In this document: positions 14,875 to 24,750 of the stretch, one piece after another
Numbering within the stretch: the first letter of the stretch is position 1
Layout: each line of letters opens with the position of its first letter
Origin: Bordetella petrii
GTDB lineage: Bacteria > Pseudomonadota > Gammaproteobacteria > Burkholderiales > Burkholderiaceae_B
DNA length: 64,000 nucleotides
NCBI GenBank assembly: GCA_017745595.1
Contig: WMBV01000026.1
Location: forward strand, 1-64,000
Direction: 5' to 3'
The notes under the pieces: generated by a model
Told to the model about the DNA's origin: nothing
Databases searched by the model: none
The model's input: the letters and a program-made list of their open reading frames with translations, nothing else
Translations under genes and position numbers: made by a program

Positions 14875-15299
14875 GGCGCCGGCACCGACCAGGTACTGAC
14901 GATGTGCGCCACCGGCTCATCGGTGTGTTCGCCGTGCAGGATCACCTCGCCGGCGGCCAGGCGGCCGGTCTTCAGCAGCCGGGCCTCGGCCACCACCGCG
15001 CCCGCCGGGCTCTTGCGCAGGAAATTGATGGTCAGGCTGGCCGTGACCGCGTTCGCCTGGCCGGTGGCGCCCACCACCGCGGCATACAGCGCCAGGTCGG
15101 CCAGCCCCATCAACATGGGGCCGGCCACGATGCCGCCCAGCCGCTGGTGGGCGTCCCGGGCCGGCAGGACGGCGCGCGCGGTGCCGTGGCCGATGTCCGT
15201 GATCTGTATGCCCAGCACCTCGGCAAACGGATGCTGCTCGGCCAGCAAGCGGTGAAAATCGGCCACGCTGATGCGCGGCTGCAAAGAAGACGGTGTCAT
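14871..15299 (-). CDS. PaaI-like hotdog-fold thioesterase
   Basis: Predicted acyl-CoA thioesterase of 142 aa. The hotdog core is recognisable: HPFAEVLGIQITDIGHGTARAVLP, HQRLGGIVAGPMLMGLADLALYAA (the catalytic helix region, with GG-IVAGP in place of the usual HGG-x-x-A/S), then SLTINFLRKSPAGAVVAEARLLKTG. It probably cleaves acyl- or aryl-CoA esters in the cytoplasm. The ATG at 15299 is preferred to a GTG at 15326 that would abut the TetR gene. It lies 28 bp downstream of the TetR gene and overlaps the next gene, so co-regulation by that repressor is likely. Confidence 0.85.
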   Translation of the reverse strand: MTPSSLQPRISVADFHRLLAEQHPFAEVLGIQITDIGHGTARAVLPARDAHQRLGGIVAGPMLMGLADLALYAAVVGATGQANAVTASLTINFLRKSPAGAVVAEARLLKTGRLAAGEVILHGEHTDEPVAHIVSTWSVPAP

Positions 15300-15327
15300 A
15301 TCAGTGCCTTCGGGGTAAGAATCCACT

Positions 15328-15942
15328 TCAGCGTTGCTCCAGCGTTGTGCAGAAACGTTCCAGCAGGCCGTCGGCCTGCTGGCCCAGCGATTTGACCCGG
15401 CGGGTGTGAAACAGCAGCAGCAGGCCCATCAGGTAGGTGAACGCCTGCATCTGTTCGGTGGCCACGATGTCGTCCGGCCACTGCTTGGTCAGGCGCAGGC
15501 CCTGGCCCAACAGGGCCACGCAGCCGCGCAGGCGGTCGTTCAGGCGTTCATCCGCCTCGCGTCCCAGGCCGCGCGGCCCCAGCCCCTGGAATAGATACAG
15601 GCCCAGCGAAAACTCGGTGGGACGCACGGCGTAATACTGGAAGAAGGCGGCGATGACGCGCCGGGCGGCCCCGGCCGCGCCGCCTTCCAGGGCGCCGGCC
15701 AATTGTCCGTGCAGGCGTCCCAGCGAGGCATCGAGCAGCTCGGCATAGATCGCTTCCTTGCCATCGAACCACGGGTAAATGGCGCCTGTGGTGCAGCCGG
15801 CCTCTTTGGCGATGGCCCGCACGGTGGTTTGTTCCAGGCCGTCGCGCTCGAACACCCGCTGCGCGGCCTCGAGAATGAGCTGGCGCCGCAGGGCGATGAA
15901 CTGCTGGGCGCGGGGGGCAGGTGGGGCAGGGGGGGATTCCAT
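15328..15942 (-). CDS. TetR-family transcriptional regulator
   Basis: DNA-binding repressor of 204 aa. The N-terminal helix-turn-helix is clear (LILEAAQRVFERDGLEQTTVRAIAKEAG, then TTGAIYPWFDGKEAIYAELL). The remaining roughly 150 residues form the variable helical ligand-binding domain, here leucine-rich and without a recognisable ligand signature. The ATG at 15942 is used; a TTG seven codons earlier is possible. The N-terminus is Pro/Ala-rich before the helix-turn-helix. A perfect 6-bp inverted repeat 33 bp upstream is a likely operator. With a thioesterase next, acyl-CoA or a fatty/aromatic acid is a reasonable effector guess. Confidence 0.9.
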   Translation of the reverse strand: MESPPAPPAPRAQQFIALRRQLILEAAQRVFERDGLEQTTVRAIAKEAGCTTGAIYPWFDGKEAIYAELLDASLGRLHGQLAGALEGGAAGAARRVIAAFFQYYAVRPTEFSLGLYLFQGLGPRGLGREADERLNDRLRGCVALLGQGLRLTKQWPDDIVATEQMQAFTYLMGLLLLFHTRRVKSLGQQADGLLERFCTTLEQR

Positions 15943-16381
15943 GTTCGGCGCCGGTGATAGCAATGTGCCAATTTAATAACAACGTTATTTCGCATGCAAC
16001 ATTTGTGCGAACGCGGGCTACCAGAGGGGGCGGGCAGAAATGTATCGAGTTTGTACGGCGCTGTTTCCAGTATTGTGTAGCGTTACTAAACCAATGCTCG
16101 CCGCTCCCGGAAAAATGGGTGGCGATCCTGCACGAAACGGCTTGAATGCTGGCTTACTGCGGCATTCAGGGTAAACACTGATGAGGTTCTCCCCACATCC
16201 CGCCGATGTTGCAAGATACCAACAGCGGCAGCCGCGAACTCGCACTTTTCTGGCTGCGGCCATAGCCAGTGCCGGGGTTTTTTGATGCAATAGCGTCAAC
16301 TTCCCTTCGCGGAGTTAGGGGGGCGGCAGGCTGACGCAAGCATTGCTGCTCTTGTCACTCAAATCAACGGAGATTTCTTAA
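15943..16381. other. Intergenic region between TetR and porin genes
   Basis: About 440 bp without a credible gene. It holds the TetR operator at its left end. Further right are a GAATGC/GCATTC inverted repeat (16144-16149 and 16162-16167), a weak CTGGCT/AGCCAG hairpin followed after 8 bases by six T (16250-16283), and a clear ribosome site (GGAGA) before the porin ATG. The length suggests a regulated porin promoter with a leader; I could not find a convincing -35/-10 pair. Confidence 0.5.
15975..15989. promoter_or_regulatory. Putative TetR operator
   Basis: AATAAC-AAC-GTTATT, a perfect inverted repeat in an AT-rich island, centred about 40 bp before the TetR start codon. The position fits autoregulation. 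Confidence 0.55.
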
Positions 16382-17473
16382 ATGAAAAAGACTCTGCTCG
16401 CTGCCGCCCTGCTCGCCGGTTTCGCCGGTGTAGCCCAGGCAGAAACGTCGGTGACGCTGTACGGCATCATCGATACCGGCCTCGGCTACAACAAGGTCGA
16501 GGGCGACGGTTTCGACGGCAGCCGCTTCGGCATGATCAACGGCGTGCAGAACGGTTCGCGCTGGGGCCTGCGTGGCACGGAAGATCTGGGTGACGGCCTG
16601 CAAGCCGTGTTCCAGCTGGAAAGCGGCTTCAACTCGTCGAACGGTAACTCCGCCCAAGGTGGTCGTCTGTTCGGTCGCCAAGCCACCATCGGTCTGCAAA
16701 GCGACAGCTGGGGCCGTCTGGACCTGGGCCGTCAAACCAACATCGCCTCGAAGTACTTCGGTTCGATCGACCCGTTCGGCGCCGCCTTCGGCCAATCGAA
16801 CATCGGCGTCGGCCTGAGCGCTGCCAACACCGTCCGCTACGACAACATGGTCATGTACCAAACCCCGTCGTTCAGCGGCTTCCAGTTCGGCGTCGGCTAC
16901 TCGTTCAACGTTGATGACGAAGCTGACAGCTCGTTCCGCACCACCGACAACACCCGCGGCATCACCACCGGCCTGCGCTACGTCAACGGCCCGCTGAACG
17001 TCGCCCTGTCGTACGACCAACTGAGCGCCCCGCACAACGAAAACGAAAACGCCACCCCGCGCATGTACGCGATCGGCGGTTCGTATGACTTCGAAGTCGT
17101 GAAGCTGGCGCTGGCCTATGGCCGCACCACCGACGGCTGGTTCGCCGGCCAAGGCGTTGCCAGCGAAATCGGCAACGTCACCTTCGGCAGCAACCAGTTC
17201 GCCGACGGCTTCAAGTCGAACTCGTACATGGTCGGCCTGACCGCCCCCATCGGCGGCGCTTCGAAGCTGTTCGGTTCGTGGCAAATGATCGACCCCAGCA
17301 ACGACAAGCTGACGGGCGACGACGAAACGATGAACGTCTTCTCGCTGGGTTACACCTACGACCTGTCCAAGCGTACCAACCTGTACGCCTACGGTTCGTA
17401 CGCCAAGAACTACGCGTTCCTGGACGACGTGAAGAGCACCGCCGTCGGCGTCGGTATCCGCCACCGCTTCTAA
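16382..17473 (+). CDS. Gram-negative outer-membrane porin
   Basis: Trimeric general-diffusion porin of the betaproteobacterial type, 363 aa. It has a signal peptide (MKKTLLAAALLAGFAGVAQA, cleaved before ETSVTLYG), the first strand SVTLYGIIDTGLGY, then NGSRWGLRGTEDLGDGLQAVFQLE, a constriction-loop region, and a C-terminal strand ending in the BAM-recognised phenylalanine (VGIRHRF). Codon use is more biased than in its neighbours (AAC, GGC, TCG, CGT dominate), as expected for a very abundant protein. It is transcribed alone, with a strong terminator 63 bp after the stop. It is the likely major porin of the organism. Confidence 0.93.
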   Translation: MKKTLLAAALLAGFAGVAQAETSVTLYGIIDTGLGYNKVEGDGFDGSRFGMINGVQNGSRWGLRGTEDLGDGLQAVFQLESGFNSSNGNSAQGGRLFGRQATIGLQSDSWGRLDLGRQTNIASKYFGSIDPFGAAFGQSNIGVGLSAANTVRYDNMVMYQTPSFSGFQFGVGYSFNVDDEADSSFRTTDNTRGITTGLRYVNGPLNVALSYDQLSAPHNENENATPRMYAIGGSYDFEVVKLALAYGRTTDGWFAGQGVASEIGNVTFGSNQFADGFKSNSYMVGLTAPIGGASKLFGSWQMIDPSNDKLTGDDETMNVFSLGYTYDLSKRTNLYAYGSYAKNYAFLDDVKSTAVGVGIRHRF

Positions 17474-17536
17474 TCGACTGCAGGGCGCAAGCTCTGCTTC
17501 GATGCCAAGCGTGCGAGCGGGCTTCGGCCCGCCCGC

Positions 17537-17566
17537 AAAAAGCCACCCTTCGGGGTGGCTTTTTTC
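17537..17566 (+). terminator. Rho-independent terminator of the porin gene
   Basis: Stem AGCCACCC / GGGTGGCT around TTCG (17541-17560), with A4 before and T6 after, so it can also work in reverse. A second tight hairpin, GCGGGC-TTCG-GCCCGC, lies just upstream at 17517-17532. Confidence 0.9.
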
Positions 17567-17633
17567 TTCCTGCCAAACGTCAATTGTTCCCTGTTTTAGG
17601 GGGGCTGGGTTCAGCGAACAGTCACTTGGCAAA

Positions 17634-17642
17634 TGCTACAAT
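17634..17642 (+). promoter_or_regulatory. Extended -10 promoter of the nuo operon
   Basis: TG-C-TACAAT forms an extended -10 element 32 bp before the nuoA ATG. The -35 position (about 17610-17619, TTCAGC...) is weak, which extended -10 promoters tolerate. Confidence 0.5.
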
Positions 17643-17673
17643 CTGAAGGTTTGCGCATTTGACGGACGCCAGA

Positions 17674-18033
17674 ATGAACCTGCAACAGTATTTTCCCGTC
17701 CTGCTGTTTATCGCGGTGGCTACCCTCATCGGGTTTGCCCTGCTGACGGCAGGGTCGCTTTTGGGCCCGCGGCGTCCCTATGCCGAAAAACTTTCGCCGT
17801 ACGAATGCGGCTTCGAAGCCTTTGAAGACGCCCGCATGAAGTTCGATGTGCGCTACTACCTGGTGGCCATCCTCTTCATTCTGTTCGACCTCGAAATCGC
17901 CTTCCTGTTTCCGTGGGCCATCGCCCAGGGCACGGTGGGCCTCGTGGGCTTCTGGACCGTCATGGTCTTCCTGGCCGTCCTCACGGTGGGCTTCATCTAC
18001 GAATGGAAAAAGGGCGCGCTCGACTGGGAATAA
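17674..18033 (+). CDS. nuoA: NADH-quinone oxidoreductase subunit A
   Basis: Membrane subunit of complex I at the junction with the peripheral arm, 119 aa. Three helices are visible, with the family block [40 protein letters not shown] between helices 1 and 3; its flexible loop lies near the quinone site. The ATG at 17674 is preferred to a TTG five codons earlier. It is the first gene of a fourteen-gene nuo operon in the standard A-N order, preceded by an extended -10 promoter and a porin terminator. Separate NuoC and NuoD, not fused, is the usual betaproteobacterial form. Confidence 0.96.
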   Translation: MNLQQYFPVLLFIAVATLIGFALLTAGSLLGPRRPYAEKLSPYECGFEAFEDARMKFDVRYYLVAILFILFDLEIAFLFPWAIAQGTVGLVGFWTVMVFLAVLTVGFIYEWKKGALDWE

Positions 18034-18066
18034 CCCAGGTCTTTCCGCACGCTATCAGAGACCAAA

Positions 18067-18543
18067 ATGGCTATAGACGGCATCCTCAAGCAAGGTTTCA
18101 TCACTACCAGTGCCGACAAGTTCCTCAACTGGGCAAAAACGGGCTCGATGTGGCCCATGACCTTCGGTCTGGCCTGTTGCGCGGTCGAGATGATGCACGC
18201 CGGCGCGGCGCGCTACGACCTCGACCAGTTCGGCATCATTTTCCGCCCCAGCCCGCGCCAATCCGACCTGATGATCGTGGCTGGCACGCTGTGCAACAAA
18301 ATGGCGCCGGCGCTGCGCAAGGTCTATGACCAGATGCCCGAGCCGCGCTGGGTCGTATCCATGGGTTCGTGCGCCAACGGGGGCGGGTATTACCACTACT
18401 CGTACTCGGTCGTGCGCGGCTGCGATCGCATCGTGCCGGTCGATGTCTACGTGCCGGGCTGTCCGCCCACGGCCGAAGCGCTGGTCTATGGGCTGCTGCA
18501 AATGCAGAACAAGATCCGCCTGACCAACACTATTGCCCGCTGA
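18067..18543 (+). CDS. nuoB: NADH-quinone oxidoreductase subunit B
   Basis: Peripheral-arm subunit (158 aa) that carries the terminal 4Fe-4S cluster N2, the direct electron donor to quinone. The ligands are visible as the adjacent pair Cys37-Cys38 (GLACCAVEM), Cys102 (GSCANGGG) and Cys132 (VPGCPPTAE). It lies 33 bp after nuoA. No irregularities. Confidence 0.97.
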   Translation: MAIDGILKQGFITTSADKFLNWAKTGSMWPMTFGLACCAVEMMHAGAARYDLDQFGIIFRPSPRQSDLMIVAGTLCNKMAPALRKVYDQMPEPRWVVSMGSCANGGGYYHYSYSVVRGCDRIVPVDVYVPGCPPTAEALVYGLLQMQNKIRLTNTIAR

Positions 18544-18610
18544 CGCATCGCCGCCGGCCGCGCGTTGCGCCGGCGCCACCCCGTCAGCATATCGGTTTAC
18601 CTAAGCGACC

Positions 18611-19240
18611 ATGACGATGACCAGGCTCGAAACCCTGAAACACAACCTGCAGGCCGCGCTGGGCGCAGACATAGCGCTCACCGAAGCCCTCGGCGAGCTC
18701 ACGCTGGAAGTCCCGGCCGACCAATGGCTGGCTGTCTGCAACAAGCTGCGCACCGAATCCGGCCTGAGCTTCGAAACCTGCATCGACCTGTGCGGCGTCG
18801 ACTACCTGACCTGGGGCAACGGCACGCGCCAGGCCGACGAAGACAAGGTCGCCGGCGTGCAGCGCACCCGCTACGCCGTGGTCGCGCACCTGCTGTCCAT
18901 CGCCCATAACTGGCGCCTGCGCGTGCGCACCTGGGCCCCCGACGACGACTTCCCCATGGTGGGCTCGCTGATCGAATGCTGGCCCGGCGTGAACTGGTTC
19001 GAACGCGAAGCCTTCGACCTGTTCGGCATCGTCTTCGAAGGCCACCCCGACCTGCGCCGCATCCTCACCGACTACGGCTTCATCGGCCATCCTTTCCGCA
19101 AAGACTTTCCCCTGTCGGGCACGGTCGAAATGCGCTACGACCCGGAACAGCGGCGCGTCATCTACCAGCCGGTCACCATCGATCCGCGCGAAATCACCCC
19201 GCGTGTCGTGCGTGAAGATTCCTACGGCATGGGGCGTTAA
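18611..19240 (+). CDS. nuoC: NADH-quinone oxidoreductase subunit C
   Basis: Peripheral-arm scaffold subunit of 209 aa (30 kDa-subunit family) that packs against NuoB and NuoD. The signature [21 protein letters not shown] is present, and the C-terminus has RKDFPLSG. There are two possible starts six bases apart (ATG ACG ATG); the first is used and neither has a strong ribosome site. It is not fused to NuoD, whose ATG begins 3 bases after this stop. Confidence 0.96.
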   Translation: MTMTRLETLKHNLQAALGADIALTEALGELTLEVPADQWLAVCNKLRTESGLSFETCIDLCGVDYLTWGNGTRQADEDKVAGVQRTRYAVVAHLLSIAHNWRLRVRTWAPDDDFPMVGSLIECWPGVNWFEREAFDLFGIVFEGHPDLRRILTDYGFIGHPFRKDFPLSGTVEMRYDPEQRRVIYQPVTIDPREITPRVVREDSYGMGR

Positions 19241-19243
19241 ATC

Positions 19244-20500
19244 ATGGCAGAAATCAAGAACTACACCCTGAACTTCGGCCCGCAGCACCCGGCCGCGCAC
19301 GGTGTGCTGCGCCTGGTGCTCGAACTCGACGGCGAAGTCATCCAGCGCGCCGACCCGCACATCGGGCTGCTGCACCGCGCCACCGAAAAACTGGCCGAAC
19401 ACAAGACCTACCTCCAGGCGCTGCCCTACATGGACCGCCTCGACTACGTCTCCATGATGTGCAACGAGCACGCGTACGTCATGGCCATCGAAAAACTGCT
19501 GGGCATCGAGCCGCCGCTGCGCGCGCAGTACATCCGCGTCATGTTCGACGAGATCACGCGCCTGCTCAACCACCTGATGTCGCTGGGTTCGCACGCGCTC
19601 GACGTGGGCGCCATGGCCGTGTTCCTGTATGCCTTCCGCGAACGCGAAGACCTGATGGACTGCTACGAGGCCGTCTCGGGCGCGCGCATGCACGCGGCCT
19701 ACTACCGGCCGGGCGGCGTCTACCGCGACCTGCCCGACGCCATGCCGCAGTATGGCGAAAGCAGCAAGTACCGCGGCGAAAAAGACCTGCGCATCATGAA
19801 TGACGCGCGGTCCGGCTCGCTGCTCGACTTCATCGAAGACTTCACCAATCGTTTCCCGACCTGCGTCGACGAATACGAAACCCTGCTGACCGACAACCGC
19901 ATCTGGAAGCAGCGCCTGGTGGGCATCGGCGTGGTCGATCCCGAGCGCGCCAAGGCGCTGGGTTTCACAGGCCCCATGCTGCGCGGCTCGGGCGTGGCCT
20001 GGGACCTGCGCAAGATGCAGCCCTACGAAGTCTACGACCTGGTCGAATTCGACGTGCCGGTCGGCGTCAACGGCGACTGCTACGACCGCTACCTGGTGCG
20101 CGTCGCCGAAATGCGCGAAAGCAACCGCATCATCCGCCAGTGCGTCGAATGGCTGCGCAACAACCCGGGGCCGGTCATGATCGAGAACCACAAGGTCGCG
20201 CCGCCCAGCCGCACCCACATGAAAACCAACATGGAAGAGCTCATCCATCACTTCAAGCTCTTCACCGAAGGTTTCCACGTGCCGCCGGGCGAAACCTTCG
20301 CTTCCATCGAACACCCCAAGGGCGAATTCGGCATCTACCTGGTGTCCGACGGCGCCAACAAACCTTACCGCCTGAAAATCCGGGCGCCGGGGTTTGCCCA
20401 TTTGCAATCGCTCGATGAAATGTCGCGCGGCCACATGATCGCCGACGCCGTCACCATCATCGGCACGCAGGATATCGTTTTCGGCGAAATCGACCGCTGA
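19244..20500 (+). CDS. nuoD: NADH-quinone oxidoreductase subunit D
   Basis: 49 kDa-type subunit of complex I (418 aa), related to the large subunit of NiFe hydrogenases; it forms the quinone-binding cavity with NuoB. Recognisable blocks are [22 protein letters not shown], the quinone-site loop [10 protein letters not shown], and near the C-terminus [13 protein letters not shown] and DIVFGEIDR. Length is normal. Three bases separate it from nuoC. Confidence 0.97.
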   Translation: MAEIKNYTLNFGPQHPAAHGVLRLVLELDGEVIQRADPHIGLLHRATEKLAEHKTYLQALPYMDRLDYVSMMCNEHAYVMAIEKLLGIEPPLRAQYIRVMFDEITRLLNHLMSLGSHALDVGAMAVFLYAFREREDLMDCYEAVSGARMHAAYYRPGGVYRDLPDAMPQYGESSKYRGEKDLRIMNDARSGSLLDFIEDFTNRFPTCVDEYETLLTDNRIWKQRLVGIGVVDPERAKALGFTGPMLRGSGVAWDLRKMQPYEVYDLVEFDVPVGVNGDCYDRYLVRVAEMRESNRIIRQCVEWLRNNPGPVMIENHKVAPPSRTHMKTNMEELIHHFKLFTEGFHVPPGETFASIEHPKGEFGIYLVSDGANKPYRLKIRAPGFAHLQSLDEMSRGHMIADAVTIIGTQDIVFGEIDR

Positions 20501-20541
20501 ACCATCAGCCCGAACGCCCCCGCATAACCCGGATTCAAACT

Positions 20542-21042
20542 ATGCTGCTTTCCGAACAGGCCTACCAGAAAATCGATCGGGAACTCGCCAAGTTCCCGGC
20601 CGACCAGCGGCAGTCGGCCATCATGGCTTCGCTTGCCATCGCGCAAGACGAAAAGGGCTGGCTGGCCCCCGAAGTCCTCGAAGACGTGGCCCGCTACATC
20701 GGCGTGCCGCCCATCGCGGTGCAGGAAGTCGCCACGTTCTACAACATGTTCGACATCAAGCCGGTCGGCAAGCACAAGATCGCGGTCTGCACGAACCTGC
20801 CGTGTGCCTTGCGCGACGGCGAAAAAGCCGGCGACTACCTCAAGCGCAAGCTCGGCATCGATTACCGCGAAACCACGCCCGACGGCCTGTTCACGCTGGT
20901 CGAGGGCGAATGCATGGGCGCCTGTGGCGATTCCCCCGTGCTCATCGTCAACAACAAGCATATGTGCGTGCGCATGACCGAAGAAAAACTCGACGCGCTG
21001 GTCCAGGGCCTGAAGGCGCAGGGCGAAGGAGATCCGGCATGA
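20542..21042 (+). CDS. nuoE: NADH-quinone oxidoreductase subunit E
   Basis: 24 kDa-type subunit (166 aa) with a thioredoxin-like fold carrying the 2Fe-2S cluster N1a. The four ligands are seen as C-x4-C in [11 protein letters not shown] and C-x3-C in [11 protein letters not shown]. It forms the NADH dehydrogenase module with NuoF and NuoG. Its stop overlaps the nuoF ATG by 3 bases. Confidence 0.96.
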   Translation: MLLSEQAYQKIDRELAKFPADQRQSAIMASLAIAQDEKGWLAPEVLEDVARYIGVPPIAVQEVATFYNMFDIKPVGKHKIAVCTNLPCALRDGEKAGDYLKRKLGIDYRETTPDGLFTLVEGECMGACGDSPVLIVNNKHMCVRMTEEKLDALVQGLKAQGEGDPA

Positions 21043-22406
21043 ACGCGCCCGACCTGTACAAGCATCTGGCGCAGGGGCTCGATCCCAATCCCCTGAACGA
21101 CCTGGCCAGTTCCATGTGCCTGCATGGCCGGCACATCGGGCCGCAGATCCTGGCCGGCCTCGACGGCAGCAACTGGCATCTGCAAGACTACGTCCAGCGC
21201 GGCGGCTACGAAGCCCTGCGCAAGATCCTGTCGTCCGGCATGAAGCCCGAAGACGTCATCGCCGAAGTCAAGGCCTCGGGCCTGCGCGGCCGGGGCGGCG
21301 CGGGCTTTCCCACCGGCCTTAAATGGAGCTTCATGCCGCGCGCGTTTCCGGGGCAGAAGTACCTGGTCTGCAATTCCGACGAAGGCGAGCCCGGCACGTT
21401 CAAAGACCGCGACATCCTGCGCTTCAATCCGCACATCGTGATCGAAGGCATGGCCATCGCCGCCTACGCCATGGGCATCAGCGTCGGCTACAACTACATC
21501 CACGGCGAAATCTTCGAGGTCTACCAGCGCTTCGAAGAAGCCCTGGAAGAGGCCCGCGCCGCCGGATTCCTGGGCAACAACATCCAGGGTTCCGAATTCA
21601 GCTTCCAGCTGCACGCCTTCCATGGCTATGGGGCGTACATCTGCGGCGAAGAAACCGCGCTGCTCGAATCGCTCGAGGGCAAGAAGGGCCAGCCGCGCTT
21701 CAAGCCGCCGTTCCCGGCCAGCTTCGGCCTGTACGGCAAGCCCACCACCATCAACAACACCGAGACCTTCGCCGCGGTGCCCTGGATCATCCGCAACGGC
21801 GGCCAGGCCTACCTTGAAGTGGGCAAGCCCAACAACGGCGGCACCAAGGTGTTCTCGATCACGGGCGACGTCGAGCGTCCCGGCAACTACGAAATCCCGC
21901 TGGGCACGCCGTTCGCCAAGCTGCTCGAGCTGGCCGGCGGCATGCGCGGCGGCAAGAAGCTCAAGGCCGTCATCCCCGGCGGCTCCAGCGCCCCGGTGCT
22001 GCCGGCCGACATCATGATGGACACCACCATGGATTACGACGCCATCGCCAAGGCGGGGTCCATGCTGGGGTCGGGCGCGGTCATCGTCATGGACGAAACC
22101 CGCTGCATGGTGAAGTCGCTGCTGCGGTTGTCGTATTTCTATTTCGAAGAAAGCTGCGGCCAGTGCACGCCGTGCCGCGAAGGCACCGGGTGGCTGTACC
22201 GCATGGTGCACCGCATCGAGCACGGCCAGGGCCGCCAGGAAGACCTCGACCTGCTCGACAGCGTGGCCAGCAACATCATGGGCCGCACCATCTGCGCCCT
22301 GGGCGACGCCGCCGCGATGCCGGTGCGTGGCTTCATCAAGCATTATCGCGACGAATTCGCGCACCACATCGAGCACAAGTCGTGTGTGGTCCCGCAATAT
22401 CTGTAG
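21039..22406 (+). CDS. nuoF: NADH-quinone oxidoreductase subunit F
   Basis: 51 kDa-type flavoprotein subunit (455 aa), the entry point of electrons from NADH. The glycine-rich NADH/FMN site [16 protein letters not shown] lies near residues 80-95, followed by the FMN region [13 protein letters not shown], and the 4Fe-4S N3 ligands [12 protein letters not shown] near the C-terminus. The ATG at 21039 overlaps nuoE (ATGA), which fixes the start; an earlier in-frame start would lie inside nuoE. Confidence 0.97.
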   Translation: MNAPDLYKHLAQGLDPNPLNDLASSMCLHGRHIGPQILAGLDGSNWHLQDYVQRGGYEALRKILSSGMKPEDVIAEVKASGLRGRGGAGFPTGLKWSFMPRAFPGQKYLVCNSDEGEPGTFKDRDILRFNPHIVIEGMAIAAYAMGISVGYNYIHGEIFEVYQRFEEALEEARAAGFLGNNIQGSEFSFQLHAFHGYGAYICGEETALLESLEGKKGQPRFKPPFPASFGLYGKPTTINNTETFAAVPWIIRNGGQAYLEVGKPNNGGTKVFSITGDVERPGNYEIPLGTPFAKLLELAGGMRGGKKLKAVIPGGSSAPVLPADIMMDTTMDYDAIAKAGSMLGSGAVIVMDETRCMVKSLLRLSYFYFEESCGQCTPCREGTGWLYRMVHRIEHGQGRQEDLDLLDSVASNIMGRTICALGDAAAMPVRGFIKHYRDEFAHHIEHKSCVVPQYL

Positions 22407-22421
22407 GTCTCAGGAACAGCA

Positions 22422-24749
22422 ATGGTTGAATTAACCGTCGACGGCAATCAGGTCGAAGTCCCCGAGGGCAGCATGGTGATGCATGCGGCCCAGAAGCTCG
22501 GCCTGTACGTGCCTCATTTCTGCTACCACAAGAAACTGTCCATCGCGGCGAATTGCCGCATGTGCCTGGTTGAAGTGGAAAAGGCGCCCAAGGCGCTGCC
22601 GGCCTGCGCCACGCCGGCCACCAATGGCATGGTGGTGCACACCTGCTCCGAAAAAGCCAAGGCCGCCCAAAAATCGGTCATGGAATTCCTGCTGATCAAC
22701 CACCCGCTCGATTGCCCCATCTGCGATCAGGGCGGCGAGTGCCAGCTGCAGGACCTGGCGGTGGGCTACGGCGGCTCGGCTTCGCGCTATCGCGAAGAAA
22801 AGCGCGTGGTCTTCCACAAAGATCTCGGCCCGCTGGTGTCGGCCGAAGAAATGACCCGCTGCATCCACTGCACCCGCTGCGTGCGGTTCGGCCAGGAAAT
22901 CGGCGGCATCATGGAACTCGGCATGCTGGGCCGTGGCGAGCATTCCGAGATCACCACCTTCGTGGGCCGCACGGTCGAATCCGAGCTCTCGGGCAACATG
23001 ATCGACCTGTGCCCCGTGGGCGCACTGACGTCCAAGCCGTTCCGCTACAGCGCGCGCACCTGGGAACTGGCGCGCCGCCGCAGCGTCAGCCCGCACGACA
23101 GCCTGGGCGCCAACCTGGTCATCCAGGTCAAGGGCGACCGCGTCATGCGCGTGGTGCCTTTCGAAGACGAAGCCCTCAACGAATGCTGGATCAGCGACCG
23201 CGACCGCTTCTCGTACGAAGGCCTCAATAGCGAAGACCGCCTGGCCGCGCCCATGATCAAGGGCGCCGACGGCCAGTGGCAGGAAGCCTCGTGGGCCGAC
23301 GCGCTGCAGGCCGTGGCGCAAGGCCTGTCGCGCGTGCGCGACAGCCACGGCGCCGGCCAGATCGGCGCGCTGGCGGCCGAATACGCCACCACCGAAGAAT
23401 TCGCGCTGCTGGGTCGCCTGGTGCGCGCCCTGGGTTCCGAAAACATCGACTTCCGCCTGCGCCAGACCGATCCCGGCTTCGACGCCGCGCTGTCCGGCGC
23501 GCCCTGGCTGGGCATGCCGGTGGCCGACCTCGATACGCTCGACCGCGTGCTGGTGGTGGGCTCGTTCCTGCGCAAAGACCACCCCCTCATGGCGCAGCGC
23601 CTGCGCCAGGCCGCCAAGCGCGGCACGCAGATCCTGCTGGTCGACAGCGCCGCCGACGACCCCCTCATGCCGGTCACGGCGCGCATCACCGTGGCGCCGT
23701 CCGGCTTGCCGCAAGCGCTGGCCCAGGTGGCCGTGGCGCTGGCCCAGGCCAAGGAACAACCCGTTCCGGCCGAATTCGCCGGCGTCACGCCCGACGAAAG
23801 CGCCAAGCTCATCGCCGCCAGCCTGGCATCGGGCAGCAACGCCGCCGTGCTGATGGGCAACATGGCCGTGGCCTCGCCGCAGGCTTCGCTGCTGGCCGCC
23901 AACGCGCGCGGCGTGGCCGATCTGGCCGGCGCGCGCTTCGGGTTCCTGACCTCCGGCGGCAATACGGTGGGTGGCTACCTGGCCGGCGCCGTGCCGGGGC
24001 AGGGCGGCAAAACCGCCGCCGCCATGCTGGCGGAGCCGCTCAAGGCCTACATCGTGCTGCACACCGAACCCGCGCTCGACGCCGACAACGGCCCGCAGGC
24101 GGTGGCCGCGTTGCGCGCCGCCGAATTCGCCGTGGCCCTGACCCCGTACGCGTCGGCCGCGCAAGACTGGGCCGATGTCATGCTGCCCGTCGCGCCGTTT
24201 ACCGAAACCTCGGGCACCTACGTCAACGCGCAGGGGCTGCCGCAAAGCTTCAAGGGCACCGTGGCGCCGCTGGGCCAGACACGCCCGGCCTGGAAGGTGC
24301 TGCGCGTGCTGGGCAATGTGCTGCAGTTGCAGGGCTTCGACGACGAAACCTCTGAATCGGTGCGCGACACGGCGCTGGCCGGCGGCATCGAAGGCCGGCT
24401 GTCCAACGACATCAAGGCCGCGCGCGGGCTGGGGCAGGCCGCCGCCGGCCTGGAACGCGTCGCCGACGTGCCCATCTACCGCACCGACGCCATGGTGCGC
24501 CGCTCCGAACCGCTGCAAGAGTCGCCCGCCTCGCAGGCGCCCGCCGCTCGCATGAACGGCGCCACGCTGGCCGGGCTGGGCCTGGCCGCCGGCGCCAAGG
24601 TGCGCGTTGCCGGCACCGGCGGCTCGGTCGAACTCGAAACGGTGCAAGACGACGCCGTGGCCGATCGCGCGGTACGCATCTCGGCGGGGTTCGAGCAAAC
24701 GGCCGCCCTGGGTGGCGCATTCGGTGAAATCAGCGTGGAGCGTGCCTGA
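22422..24749 (+). CDS. nuoG: NADH-quinone oxidoreductase subunit G
   Basis: Largest peripheral subunit (775 aa). The N-terminal ferredoxin-like part has the N1b 2Fe-2S ligands ([15 protein letters not shown] and a later Cys), then [18 protein letters not shown] with the His/Cys ligands of N5, then CIHCTRC for N4. It continues into a molybdopterin-oxidoreductase-like domain that in this family carries no cofactor. The C-terminal third is Ala-rich and less conserved, ending in an aspartate-decarboxylase-like barrel. AGGAA lies before the ATG. Length is ordinary for betaproteobacteria, shorter than the E. coli form. Confidence 0.96.
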   Translation: MVELTVDGNQVEVPEGSMVMHAAQKLGLYVPHFCYHKKLSIAANCRMCLVEVEKAPKALPACATPATNGMVVHTCSEKAKAAQKSVMEFLLINHPLDCPICDQGGECQLQDLAVGYGGSASRYREEKRVVFHKDLGPLVSAEEMTRCIHCTRCVRFGQEIGGIMELGMLGRGEHSEITTFVGRTVESELSGNMIDLCPVGALTSKPFRYSARTWELARRRSVSPHDSLGANLVIQVKGDRVMRVVPFEDEALNECWISDRDRFSYEGLNSEDRLAAPMIKGADGQWQEASWADALQAVAQGLSRVRDSHGAGQIGALAAEYATTEEFALLGRLVRALGSENIDFRLRQTDPGFDAALSGAPWLGMPVADLDTLDRVLVVGSFLRKDHPLMAQRLRQAAKRGTQILLVDSAADDPLMPVTARITVAPSGLPQALAQVAVALAQAKEQPVPAEFAGVTPDESAKLIAASLASGSNAAVLMGNMAVASPQASLLAANARGVADLAGARFGFLTSGGNTVGGYLAGAVPGQGGKTAAAMLAEPLKAYIVLHTEPALDADNGPQAVAALRAAEFAVALTPYASAAQDWADVMLPVAPFTETSGTYVNAQGLPQSFKGTVAPLGQTRPAWKVLRVLGNVLQLQGFDDETSESVRDTALAGGIEGRLSNDIKAARGLGQAAAGLERVADVPIYRTDAMVRRSEPLQESPASQAPAARMNGATLAGLGLAAGAKVRVAGTGGSVELETVQDDAVADRAVRISAGFEQTAALGGAFGEISVERA

Positions 24750-24750
24750 C

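Noticed and set aside
16250-16283. Terminator or attenuator in the porin leader
   Set aside because: The stem has only six pairs and the T-run is separated from it by eight bases, too weak to call.
16018-16299. Minus-strand gene upstream of the porin
   Set aside because: There is no ribosome site, the composition is not protein-like, and it overlaps the expected regulatory region of the porin.
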